Below, piece after piece: positions 1 through 8,041 of a stretch of 64,000 bases of DNA. The DNA comes from Granulicatella elegans ATCC 700633. Its GTDB lineage: Bacteria > Bacillota > Bacilli > Lactobacillales > Aerococcaceae. Location: assembly GCF_000162475.2 (NCBI RefSeq), contig NZ_KI391971.1, positions 480,725-544,724 on the forward strand. The letters run 5' to 3'. Numbering within the stretch: the first letter of the stretch is position 1; every line of letters starts with the position of its first letter. The notes under the pieces are model-generated. The model was given only the letters and a program-made list of their open reading frames with translations, searched no databases and was not told the origin of the DNA. A program made the position numbers and the translations under genes.

Positions 1-1036
1 AACTCCAGGAGCAACAGAAACACCAACTCCAGCGCAACCAGAGGAAGAAAAAACTGCAACTCCAGGAGCAACAGAAACACCAACTCCAGCGCAACTATCG
101 GAAGAAAAACCTGTAACTCCAGGAGCAACAGAAACACCAACTCCAGCGCAACCATCGGAAGAAAAACCTGCAACTCCAGGGGCAACAGAAACACCAACTC
201 CAGCGCAACCGGCAGAAGAAAAACCAGCAGGTTCAGGAGTAACAGAAACACCAACACCAGGGCAACCATCGGAAGAAAAACCAGCAGCGTCAGGCACAAC
301 AGAAACACCAGCGGATTCAAATAATCAGAATAATCCAAATGTACCAAAAGATGATGTTGAAAAAGGTTTAGAAGAAAATGGCGCAGAGTTAGAGTCACGT
401 AAAAAAATAAAATTAGAAGAAATTAACTCAAGTAGTCTATCATCTAGTGAAAAAGAAGCTGCTAAATTAAAAGTAGAAGAATATACTAAAAAAGCTAAAG
501 AAGAAATGAAACAAGCAAAAACTACAGATGACCAAGCGGCTGTAGTGGAGAAATATTCAGATGATTTAATTACGATTGATACTCCTGGAGTTGACCAAGG
601 TAAACCAGATTACACAAATTCAGGATTATCTGGTAACGGACCAGAAGGAACAAATATTGGAGATAACAATGTTATTGGGCATGGAAATAGTACACCAGAA
701 AATACAGGGTTTAGAAGTGCACCAGTGTATCAACCACGTGTAACACTTCGCGAAAGAAATGCTGATGAACTAAAAAATAAAGTTTCTATTTATTATAATT
801 ATGATGGGATGAAAGATATTCCTGGATTCTTCAATGATTTAGATAGTAAAAATGAAGTTGAAGTCCCTCAAAAAGTTCCAGCTCAAACGTTGAAGTCTAT
901 TTTGAAATCAAAAATTGATCAAAAGAAAGCAGAGCTTGAAAGAAAAGGATACAAAATTGCTGATGAATATTTTGTAGGAATTAATCAAGAAAATGCAACA
1001 CATTATGATTATGTAGTAACTTTTACAAAAGCATAA
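1..1036 (+). CDS. Repeat-rich surface/secreted protein, 3' end only
   Basis: The gene enters from the left edge in the frame starting at base 2 and stops at 1036. Its visible N-terminal part is a Pro/Thr/Glu-rich stalk made of 19-residue repeats (TPGATETPTPAQP...). Next comes a charged helical stretch (about 370-570) that resembles a single DUF1542-type unit, then a C-terminal domain of about 150 residues ending ...DYVVTFTKA. There is no LPXTG motif, hydrophobic segment or basic tail at the end, so the protein is not sortase-anchored as seen. It may be secreted or held by a domain outside the window. An intrinsic terminator follows directly. I do not recognise the C-terminal domain. Confidence 0.8.
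   Translation, partial: TPGATETPTPAQPEEEKTATPGATETPTPAQLSEEKPVTPGATETPTPAQPSEEKPATPGATETPTPAQPAEEKPAGSGVTETPTPGQPSEEKPAASGTTETPADSNNQNNPNVPKDDVEKGLEENGAELESRKKIKLEEINSSSLSSSEKEAAKLKVEEYTKKAKEEMKQAKTTDDQAAVVEKYSDDLITIDTPGVDQGKPDYTNSGLSGNGPEGTNIGDNNVIGHGNSTPENTGFRSAPVYQPRVTLRERNADELKNKVSIYYNYDGMKDIPGFFNDLDSKNEVEVPQKVPAQTLKSILKSKIDQKKAELERKGYKIADEYFVGINQENATHYDYVVTFTKA
2..330 (+). repeat. 57-bp in-frame tandem repeat (about 5.7 copies visible)
   Basis: Units begin at 2, 59, 116, 173 and 230, with a decayed one at 287, always 57 bp apart (19 codons). The first four are nearly identical, with variation clustered in the EEEK/SEEK/AEEK codons. The last two are degenerate. They encode a Pro/Thr/Glu-rich stalk and continue off the left edge, so the total number is unknown. 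Copy number probably varies between strains. Confidence 0.9.
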
Positions 1037-1052
1037 GATAACTTCATCAAAG

Positions 1053-1091
1053 AAGGCTAGCAAAAGTGTTAAACTTAAAGCTAGCCTTTTT
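1053..1091 (+). terminator. Intrinsic terminator after the surface protein gene
   Basis: AAGGCTAGC (1053-1061) pairs with GCTAGCCTT (1080-1088) and is followed by a short T run. Confidence 0.75.
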
Positions 1092-1243
1092 GTGCTATTG
1101 TTAATCAATTATGAAAAATAAAAAAAGGAATGTAGTATGGTTGTTTAGGGAGAAAAGAGGTAGGTTCAATTGCTTTAAATAGGAAACTGCTGTACGAAGA
1201 AGAGTTTCTAGTGTACAATACAGTCAGAAAAGGAGAGAAAAGA

Positions 1244-1624
1244 ATGTTTTTATTAGCACCACTTTTAATTACCATAACGATAGCCAGTTATGCCGTATTA
1301 AAATATTATTTTGGAACAAGAATTTATTTTTCAGATTCATTCTTTCTAACAATAAGAGAAGTAATGTTACCTTTATTAGTTGTTAGTTTTGAAATTTTTT
1401 CTCAAGTAGTTTTAGGATATTCTCAATTACCTTGGATGATATTATTTAGTTGTATTATTGGAGTAACATTGTTATTAGTGAAAAAAGGTAACCATGAATT
1501 CTCGTTGAGACAATATTTATATCAATTTTTCTCATTAGAATTTTTGGTATTTGTAATGGGACATCTGTTGTTAGTCATTCAGTATTGTTTTTATTTATTA
1601 CTCTCTTGGGGAGTTGTCCGTTAA
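1244..1624 (+). CDS. DUF3397-family small membrane protein
   Basis: 126 residues with four hydrophobic segments (starting MFLLAPLLITITIA), an integral membrane protein. The ATG at 1244 is chosen because AGGAGAG lies 6 bases upstream; an in-frame GTG at 1211 has no such site. DUF3397 proteins of unknown function are commonly found just upstream of mraZ in Lactobacillales, and the size, topology and position fit. A terminator separates it from mraZ, so it is probably its own transcription unit. Confidence 0.65.
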   Translation: MFLLAPLLITITIASYAVLKYYFGTRIYFSDSFFLTIREVMLPLLVVSFEIFSQVVLGYSQLPWMILFSCIIGVTLLLVKKGNHEFSLRQYLYQFFSLEFLVFVMGHLLLVIQYCFYLLLSWGVVR

Positions 1625-1646
1625 TAATTTTAGAAATAGTTAGAGA

Positions 1647-1678
1647 AGCACTTAGTCAGTTGATTAAGTGCTTTTTTT
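1647..1678 (+). terminator. Intrinsic terminator between DUF3397 gene and mraZ
   Basis: AGCACTTA (1647-1654) and TAAGTGCT (1665-1672) form the stem, followed by T7. Confidence 0.85.
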
Positions 1679-1840
1679 ATTTTAAAAATACAAAGTAAGG
1701 ATAAAAAAGTGGGATTGTAATAAATTGATGAAAAATATTGATATATAAGTCTTTTTGAACGTTCTACAATGAAGAGTGTTTTTAATTTTATATAAAAAAG
1801 GGGTGGATTTAAAATATTTTTTAACTTTTTTCATAAAAAA

Positions 1841-1870
1841 GTGGTGAAAAGTGGGGGAGTGTGGTAAACT
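1841..1870 (+). promoter_or_regulatory. Three 10-bp-spaced GTGG boxes, probable MraZ operator
   Basis: GTGGTGAAAA, GTGGGGGAGT and GTGGTAAACT lie head to tail at 1841, 1851 and 1861, exactly one helical turn apart. MraZ is known to bind direct repeats of this type (TGGG/GTGG cores) in its own promoter. The boxes end 33 bp before the mraZ start. Further GTGG occurrences at 1709 and 1803 are out of phase. The -10 is probably in 1865-1880 but is not clear. Confidence 0.7.
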
Positions 1871-1903
1871 ATGGATAATTAATGAATGATAGGAGGAGTC
1901 TGC

Positions 1904-2335
1904 ATGTTAATCGGTGAATATCAACACACAATTGATGCTAAGGGACGAATGATTGTTCCAGCGAAGTTTCGTGAAGATTTAGGATTCACTTTTGTTGTAA
2001 CACGTGGACTAGACGGCTGTTTATACGGCTATCCTCTTGATCAATGGCAATTGCTTCGTCAAAAGTTGAGTGAATTACCTCAATCTAAAAAAGACGCTCG
2101 TGCATTTGCTCGTTTCTTCAATTCTGCTGCTAGTGAAGTAGAATTTGATAAACAAGGAAGAATTAATATCACACCTACTTTAAGAGAACATGCAGGTTTA
2201 GTGAAAAACTGTCGTGTTATTGGTGTGAATGACCGAATTGAAATTTGGGATGAAGAACGTTGGAAAGCTTATATTGCTGAAACTGAAGAGAATTTTGAAG
2301 AATTAGCAGAACAAATGGCTGATTTTGGATTTTAG
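1904..2335 (+). CDS. mraZ: MraZ, transcriptional regulator of the dcw cluster
   Basis: 143 residues. There are two tandem AbrB-like half domains, each with the signature D-x-x-G-R (DAKGRMIVP near residue 11, DKQGRINI near residue 84). The start is the ATG at 1904, with AGGAGGAG just upstream; it gives the family's normal MLIGEYQHTID beginning, unlike an upstream in-frame ATG at 1886 that precedes the ribosome-binding site. MraZ forms a ring that binds GTGG/TGGG repeats and controls the operon it heads. Three such boxes lie upstream. rsmH follows after 18 bp. Confidence 0.97.
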   Translation: MLIGEYQHTIDAKGRMIVPAKFREDLGFTFVVTRGLDGCLYGYPLDQWQLLRQKLSELPQSKKDARAFARFFNSAASEVEFDKQGRINITPTLREHAGLVKNCRVIGVNDRIEIWDEERWKAYIAETEENFEELAEQMADFGF

Positions 2336-2353
2336 AAAGGATATTAATAAAGA

Positions 2354-3295
2354 ATGTTTAAACATGTAACCGTATTGCTACATGAAACAGTGGATAATCT
2401 TGAAGTAAAACCAGATGGGATTTATGTAGATTGTACATTAGGTGGAGCAGGACATAGTGAATATTTATTAGGTCAATTGACAACGGGACATTTATATTGT
2501 TTTGATCAAGACATGAATGCCATTGATAATGCTAAAATCCGTTTGAAAAATTTTATTGATGAAGGTAAAGTAACGTTCATTCATGCAAATTTTAGAATGA
2601 TTCAGAAAAAATTAAATGAATTAGGAATCAAAAAAGTAGATGGAATTTTGTATGACTTAGGTGTATCTTCTCCACAATTGGATCAAATTGAGAGAGGGTT
2701 TAGTTATCATCAAAATGCTATCTTAGATATGAGAATGGATCAAACGGCACCGTTAACTGCAAAAGAGATTATCAATGAATGGAGTTATGATGAGTTAGTT
2801 CGAATATTTTATCGTTATGGAGAAGAAAAGTTTTCTAAACAAATTGCGAGAAATATTGAACGTATTCGACAAGACCATGGAATTGAAACAACAGGGGAAT
2901 TGGTAGATATTATTCGAGATAGTATCCCTGCAGCTGCAAGAAGAAAAGGTGGACATCCTGCTAAAAGAATTTTCCAAGCAGTTCGTATTGCGGTAAATGA
3001 TGAATTAGCAGCAGTGGAAGATTCATTAGAACAAGCTTTTGATTTATTAGAAGTTGGGGGAAGAATTAGTGTTATTTCTTTCCATTCTTTAGAAGATCGT
3101 ATTGTGAAGACGATGTTTAAACAACAAAGCACTGTTGAACAAGGTCCTAAAAATTTACCGATTTTACCAGGACAGTTAGAAAGTGCTAATTTTAAATTAA
3201 TTACAAGAAAACCAATTTTGCCAACAGAAGAAGAAATGCAAGAAAACTCAAGATCACAAAGTGCAAAATTACGAGTGATTGAACGTGTGAAATAA
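2354..3295 (+). CDS. rsmH: 16S rRNA (cytosine-1402 N4) methyltransferase RsmH
   Basis: 313 residues, full length. The S-adenosylmethionine site is visible near the N-terminus ([15 protein letters not shown]), with the family motifs [11 protein letters not shown] and [13 protein letters not shown] later on. It N4-methylates C1402 of 16S rRNA in the decoding centre. It is co-transcribed with mraZ, as in nearly all Firmicutes (old name mraW). Confidence 0.97.
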   Translation: MFKHVTVLLHETVDNLEVKPDGIYVDCTLGGAGHSEYLLGQLTTGHLYCFDQDMNAIDNAKIRLKNFIDEGKVTFIHANFRMIQKKLNELGIKKVDGILYDLGVSSPQLDQIERGFSYHQNAILDMRMDQTAPLTAKEIINEWSYDELVRIFYRYGEEKFSKQIARNIERIRQDHGIETTGELVDIIRDSIPAAARRKGGHPAKRIFQAVRIAVNDELAAVEDSLEQAFDLLEVGGRISVISFHSLEDRIVKTMFKQQSTVEQGPKNLPILPGQLESANFKLITRKPILPTEEEMQENSRSQSAKLRVIERVK

Positions 3296-3317
3296 TTAGT
3301 AAAGGAGGCGTTTTTTG

Positions 3318-3692
3318 ATGGCATTAGCAGAACAAATCGTTGATGTAAATTCTACAACAACAGTCAAAGAAGCCTTTCCGAATACTTATTCCGACAAAGT
3401 AGTAACGGCTATTCCTCAAGAAAAAGTAAAAGTTAATTATACAAGAAATATGATTATTTCAATTGTAGTAATTGTATTATTAGGCACTTTAACAGTTGTT
3501 AGCTCAATGTTAGTGGCGAATAAAAATCGTCAATTGCAAGATATACAAACTAATACAACATTGATGCAAAGAAAAAATGATACGTTATTACAATCGGCGC
3601 AAGAATTATCACAATATGACCGTGTGAATCGTATTGCAAAAGAACAAGGGTTACAAATGGGTCAAAATAACGTAAGGAATGTTGGACAATGA
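3318..3692 (+). CDS. ftsL: Cell division protein FtsL
   Basis: 124 residues, bitopic. A cytoplasmic N-terminus of about 35 residues precedes one transmembrane helix (MIISIVVIVLLGTLTVVSSML) and an extracytoplasmic coiled coil. Sequence conservation is low in this family; the call rests on topology and on its place between rsmH and the division PBP. AAAGGAGG at 3301 serves the ATG at 3318; a TTG at 3315 is also possible. Its stop overlaps the next ATG (ATGA), suggesting translational coupling. Confidence 0.92.
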   Translation: MALAEQIVDVNSTTTVKEAFPNTYSDKVVTAIPQEKVKVNYTRNMIISIVVIVLLGTLTVVSSMLVANKNRQLQDIQTNTTLMQRKNDTLLQSAQELSQYDRVNRIAKEQGLQMGQNNVRNVGQ

Positions 3693-5479
3693 AAATGAAT
3701 AATTTTAAGGAATATTTGGGAAATAGAAAGATTGCGATACGTTGCTTGATGGCAATCGCATTCTTCCTATTTCTCATTTTTTCTTTTCACTTCTTTAAAA
3801 TAATGGTGCTGGGACAAAGTCATGGTGTTAATTTAAGAGATGAATTAGATAAGAAATTAACGCATACAACACTATTGAAGGCTAAACGTGGAAATATTTA
3901 TGATGCAAGTGGTAGTCCAATTGCTGTAGATGCAACGAATTATTCTTTGTTTGCTGTATTAACAGATCAATGGGATAAAGGGAAAAAAGATTATGTACAA
4001 GATTTTTCGAAAACTGCACAAGTTTTATCAAAATATATTGATATGAAGGCTCCAGAAATTGAAAAAATTTTATCTCAAAAAAATGTTTCCCAAGTAGAAT
4101 TTGGGAATGCGGGAAAAAATCTTTCCGTTGAAACAAAAGAAAAAATTGAAAAGGAAGAACTTCCTGGTATTAAATTTACGGAAAATCTTTCACGTTATTA
4201 TCCAAATGGAATTTTCGCATCTCATTTAATTGGATATACAGATGTAGAAGAACAACAAGTTGACGGGAAACCAGTTGAACAATTGGTTGGTAAAATGGGG
4301 ATTGAAGCATCATATAATGCTACGCTAACAGGAAAACCAGGTGAACTTGTATCTCGATTAGATGGTAATGGATATGTTATTCCAGGAAGTGAAAAAATTA
4401 CGGAGCAACCTAAAGATGGGAATGATTTGTATTTAACTTTAGATAAAAAAATGCAAACGTATTTAGAATCTTTAGTTTCGCAAGTGACTGAAAAGTATTT
4501 ACCAAATCAATTAACAGCAATGTTAGTGGATCCAAAGACAGGTAATATAGTAGCTGCAACTCAGAGACCAACGTTTAATGGCACAACAAAAGAAGGCATT
4601 AGTACAATGTGGAATAATCTATTAATGGATGAAGCTTATGAACCAGGTTCTACTATGAAAGTATTAGCTCTTGCTGCTGCTATTAATGAAGGAGTTTTTG
4701 ACCCTAATGAAAAGTCTGAATCTGGTAAAATCCAGATTTTTAAAGATTTAGTTCGTGACTATAATAAAGTTGGTTGGGGGAGAATCACTTATTTAGAAGG
4801 TTTAGCTCACTCAAGTAACGTTGCTTTTGTTCATGTAGTTCAAAAAATTGGAGTAGAAAAATGGAAGCAATATTTAGATTTATTTGGATTTGGTCAAAGT
4901 ACGCAATCAGGATTTTTAAATGAAGCTACTGGATTGAATACATATAATTCTTATTTACAACAATTGTCGACTGGTTTTGGACAAGGGATTTCTGTAACAG
5001 CTTTTCAAATGGTACAAGCTTTTACAGCAATTGCGAATCAAGGAGAAATGAAAAAATTAAGAATTGTGGATCATGAGTTTAGACCAGCAACAAATACTAC
5101 AGTTAATTTTTCTGAAAATTCTTTAGGGCAAGTAATTAAACCGGAAACAGCTAAAAAAACTCTAGAATATTTACGTCAAGCAACTACTATGAAAGATGGA
5201 ACATCTAATGGGTTTGATATTGAAGGTGAGGAAATAGCTTCGAAAACAGGAACTGCCGAATTTGTAAATCCTGAAACAGGAACTTATTACTCGTATGGAA
5301 GTAATTATATTTATTCTGTAGTTGGATTTGCGCCTGCAAGTGATCCAAAATATATTTTATATATTACATTGAAGCAACCTCAAAATAACCCTTATGGAGC
5401 TGGAGGTAGTGCTTTAATTAAAGAGATTTTTAATCCAATGATGAAACGTGCGTTAGATTATAGTCGATTAACGCAATAA
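3689..5479 (+). CDS. Division-type class B penicillin-binding protein, no PASTA domains
   Basis: 596 residues: a short cytoplasmic tail, one membrane anchor (near 17-38), a dimerisation domain, and a transpeptidase domain with the active-site triad S-x-x-K (PGSTMKVL), S-x-N (SSNVAF) and K-T-G (SKTGTAEF). It cross-links septal peptidoglycan with FtsW. It occupies the ftsI/pbpB (PBP2x) position of the dcw cluster. Unusually, the protein ends right after the transpeptidase domain (...MMKRALDYSRLTQ), whereas many Firmicute orthologues (B. subtilis PBP2B, pneumococcal PBP2x) carry two C-terminal PASTA domains. Confidence 0.93.
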   Translation: MKMNNFKEYLGNRKIAIRCLMAIAFFLFLIFSFHFFKIMVLGQSHGVNLRDELDKKLTHTTLLKAKRGNIYDASGSPIAVDATNYSLFAVLTDQWDKGKKDYVQDFSKTAQVLSKYIDMKAPEIEKILSQKNVSQVEFGNAGKNLSVETKEKIEKEELPGIKFTENLSRYYPNGIFASHLIGYTDVEEQQVDGKPVEQLVGKMGIEASYNATLTGKPGELVSRLDGNGYVIPGSEKITEQPKDGNDLYLTLDKKMQTYLESLVSQVTEKYLPNQLTAMLVDPKTGNIVAATQRPTFNGTTKEGISTMWNNLLMDEAYEPGSTMKVLALAAAINEGVFDPNEKSESGKIQIFKDLVRDYNKVGWGRITYLEGLAHSSNVAFVHVVQKIGVEKWKQYLDLFGFGQSTQSGFLNEATGLNTYNSYLQQLSTGFGQGISVTAFQMVQAFTAIANQGEMKKLRIVDHEFRPATNTTVNFSENSLGQVIKPETAKKTLEYLRQATTMKDGTSNGFDIEGEEIASKTGTAEFVNPETGTYYSYGSNYIYSVVGFAPASDPKYILYITLKQPQNNPYGAGGSALIKEIFNPMMKRALDYSRLTQ

Positions 5480-5496
5480 AAAGGAGGAATTTAGAA

Positions 5497-6984
5497 ATGT
5501 TAGCTACAGAATTAGCTCAATTAATTTATCTCAAAAAGATTGAAGGTAATTTATCAGGTGTAACAATTGATTTTTTAGCACAAGATTCAAGAAAAGTTCG
5601 TCCAAATACATTATTTTTCTGTATTGATGGAGTTACAGTAGATGGGCATCGCTTTGCTGCTGCTGCGAAAGAAAAAGGTGCCGTTGCCTTTGTAGCTAGT
5701 AAATCTATCAAAAATCAAGTAGGGGATACTCCAGTAATTTATGTTAAAGATGTGACAAGAGTGATGGCTTTGTTGGCAAATCATTTTTATGGATATCCAA
5801 CTCAATCTTTACAAATGATTGGTGTTACAGGAACTAATGGTAAAACGACAGTCACTCATATGATAGATGCATTATTGGAAAAACCGAATAAACCAACTGC
5901 ATTAATTGGTACAATTTATCGTAAAATTGGTCCAAAAATTATTCAGACTCATAATACAACTCCAGAAATTTTAACATTGCATGAAACTTTCCAAGAGTTA
6001 AAAGAGATTGGTGGAGAGACTTGTTTGATGGAAGTTTCTTCTCATGCCTTACAATTAGGCCGTGTTTGGGGATTAGATTATGATTGTGTAGTCTTTACGA
6101 ATTTAACACATGAACATTTAGACTTACACAAAACAATGGAACAATATGCGCATGCTAAAAGTTTATTATTCTCTCAATTAGGGAATTATGTTGGAGAAAA
6201 TTCTAAGCCAAAAGTAGCGGTTTTAAATGCGGATGATGAACAGTTTCAAATGTTTGAGTATTCAACTCCAGTTCAAGTGATTAGCTATGGAATTAATGAG
6301 GAAGCTGACTTCAAAGCTGAAAATATTCGTACAGAAAATGGACATACAATCTTCGAACTAGTAATTCAAAATGATGAACGTTACTTAGTAGATATGCCAT
6401 TACTAGGAATTTTCAATGTTTATAATATGTTGTCTGCAATTGCAGTGGCTTATGTTTATGGAATTTCTATAGAAGAAATATTGAAAAAGGTGAAAGCTTT
6501 CCAAGGTGTAGCAGGTCGTATGCAATCTGTTGATAAAGGACAAGATTTTCAAGTAATCGTGGACTTTGCTCATACTCCGGATGGATTAGAAAATGTATTA
6601 GATTCTTTAGCACAAATTCCACATGGGAAGATTATTACAGTTGTAGGGCATAGTGGAGGAAATCGTGATTCTAGTATGAGACCAGAATTAGGAAGGATTG
6701 CTCTAACTAAATCAGACCATGTAGTCTTTACAGCAGATAATCCTAGAACAGAGCCATTAGTAAATATTTATGAAGGATTGCTAAGTGCAGTTAATAAGAA
6801 ATCTGTTTCTTATGAATGTATTGATAAACGAGAAGAAGCCATTGAAAAAGCACTTCAATTAGCGAGTGCTGGAGATATTGTGCTACTTGCTGGAAAAGGG
6901 GTAGAAGCTTATCAAATTATTGGTGAAGTAGAATATCCTTATAATGAAATCGAAGTTGTAGAATCATTATTAGGAAATAGATAA
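5497..6984 (+). CDS. murE: UDP-MurNAc-tripeptide synthetase MurE
   Basis: 495 residues. The Mur ligase P-loop GVTGTNGKTTVTH lies near residue 108. The substrate loop reads DNPRTEPL. The Arg after DNP is the residue that recognises meso-diaminopimelate in DAP-adding MurE; lysine-adding enzymes such as that of S. aureus have Ala (DNPA). The usual acidic-Pro pair after DNPRxE is replaced by Pro-Leu. The enzyme adds the third stem-peptide residue to UDP-MurNAc-dipeptide. It lies between the pbp and mraY genes, with AAGGAGG before the ATG. Confidence 0.93.
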   Translation: MLATELAQLIYLKKIEGNLSGVTIDFLAQDSRKVRPNTLFFCIDGVTVDGHRFAAAAKEKGAVAFVASKSIKNQVGDTPVIYVKDVTRVMALLANHFYGYPTQSLQMIGVTGTNGKTTVTHMIDALLEKPNKPTALIGTIYRKIGPKIIQTHNTTPEILTLHETFQELKEIGGETCLMEVSSHALQLGRVWGLDYDCVVFTNLTHEHLDLHKTMEQYAHAKSLLFSQLGNYVGENSKPKVAVLNADDEQFQMFEYSTPVQVISYGINEEADFKAENIRTENGHTIFELVIQNDERYLVDMPLLGIFNVYNMLSAIAVAYVYGISIEEILKKVKAFQGVAGRMQSVDKGQDFQVIVDFAHTPDGLENVLDSLAQIPHGKIITVVGHSGGNRDSSMRPELGRIALTKSDHVVFTADNPRTEPLVNIYEGLLSAVNKKSVSYECIDKREEAIEKALQLASAGDIVLLAGKGVEAYQIIGEVEYPYNEIEVVESLLGNR

Positions 6985-6997
6985 AAAGGAGAAAATG

Positions 6998-7957
6998 ATG
7001 ACATTACAATTATTACTTGTATTAGGAGCCACATTACTAGCAACAGTATTTGCGGAACCTAAATTTATTCAATTTATGCGAATGAATCAGTTTGGACAAA
7101 CAACTTTAGAAGATGGGCCATCTTGGCATAAAGCCAAAAGTGGAACACCTACGATGGGAGGGTTTATCTTCTTAATGATGATTGGGATTGTTAGTTTAAT
7201 TCTTGGAGGATTATTCGGACATTTTAATTTCACATTATTAAGTGGCGTCATTGGATTTGTATTTTTTGGTGGAATCGGATTTTTTGATGATTTTATTAAA
7301 GTGTTTAGAAAACAAAATCAAGGCTTAAAAAGTCATCAAAAATTTGTTTTACAAATAGTAGGTTCTGCAGTTTTTGTAGCTTTATTCTTATTAAGTGGAC
7401 GTACTCCATTAATTTATATTCCATTTTTTGGTGAAGTACATAGTTTAGTCTTATTTGCAATTTTTACTATCATTTGGATTACAGGATTTTCAAATGCGGT
7501 AAATTTAACAGATGGGTTAGATGGACTAGCGACATCAACATCTATTGTTGCTTATGGAACGTATGCATTTTTAGCATTACATTCAAAACAAGTAGAAATT
7601 GCATTCTTCTGTTTTAGTGTAGTTGGAGGATTAATTGGATTCTTAATGTTCAATTGGAAGCCAGCTAAAATCTTTATGGGAGATGTTGGTTCTCTAGCTT
7701 TAGGTGCAGGTTTAGCAATCATTTCTTTAATGCTTCATCATGAGTGGAGTTTACTAGGAATTGGGATTGTATTTGTATTAGAGACAGCGAGCGTTATTAT
7801 TCAAGTAACCTCATTCAAATTAACAGGAAAACGTGTGTTTAAAATGAGTCCGATTCACCATCATTTTGAAATGTGTGGATGGAAAGAAGTGAAAATCGTT
7901 TTAGTCTTCAGTTTAGTTGGATTAATCGGAGCATTGATTACATTAGTATTGATTTAG
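6998..7957 (+). CDS. mraY: Phospho-MurNAc-pentapeptide transferase MraY
   Basis: 319 residues, polytopic (about ten membrane segments). Family motifs are visible: FFDDFIK, SNAVNLTDGLDGLA, MGDVGSLALG and the MSPIHHHFE loop. It transfers phospho-MurNAc-pentapeptide to undecaprenyl phosphate, making lipid I. Two adjacent ATG codons exist (6995, 6998); the second gives better spacing from AAGGAG at 6986. Confidence 0.96.
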   Translation: MTLQLLLVLGATLLATVFAEPKFIQFMRMNQFGQTTLEDGPSWHKAKSGTPTMGGFIFLMMIGIVSLILGGLFGHFNFTLLSGVIGFVFFGGIGFFDDFIKVFRKQNQGLKSHQKFVLQIVGSAVFVALFLLSGRTPLIYIPFFGEVHSLVLFAIFTIIWITGFSNAVNLTDGLDGLATSTSIVAYGTYAFLALHSKQVEIAFFCFSVVGGLIGFLMFNWKPAKIFMGDVGSLALGAGLAIISLMLHHEWSLLGIGIVFVLETASVIIQVTSFKLTGKRVFKMSPIHHHFEMCGWKEVKIVLVFSLVGLIGALITLVLI

Positions 7958-8005
7958 AAAAGCTTTTTAGCTTTTCATACATATTTTTCGGCAGTTTATT
8001 CTGCC
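7958..8005 (+). other. Two small hairpins between mraY and murD
   Basis: AAAAGCT/AGCTTTT (7958-7975) and GGCAG/CTGCC (7990-8005) sit in an 84-bp gap, the largest between mraZ and divIB. Neither has a good T run, so they may tune or stabilise the polycistronic message rather than end it. Confidence 0.35.
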
Positions 8006-8041
8006 ATATACATATTGAAATTAATTTAGGGGGCATATTAG

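Noticed and set aside
2-330. 57-bp regular repeats as a CRISPR array
   Set aside because: The repeats are head to tail with no unique spacers and stay in frame within a coding region.
1745-1780. GAACGTTC as a LexA box
   Set aside because: Firmicute LexA sites need a 4-bp spacer (GAACN4GTTC); here the half sites are fused.
2815-3324. 169-codon minus-strand frame opposite rsmH
   Set aside because: Antisense shadow of a conserved gene with no RBS.
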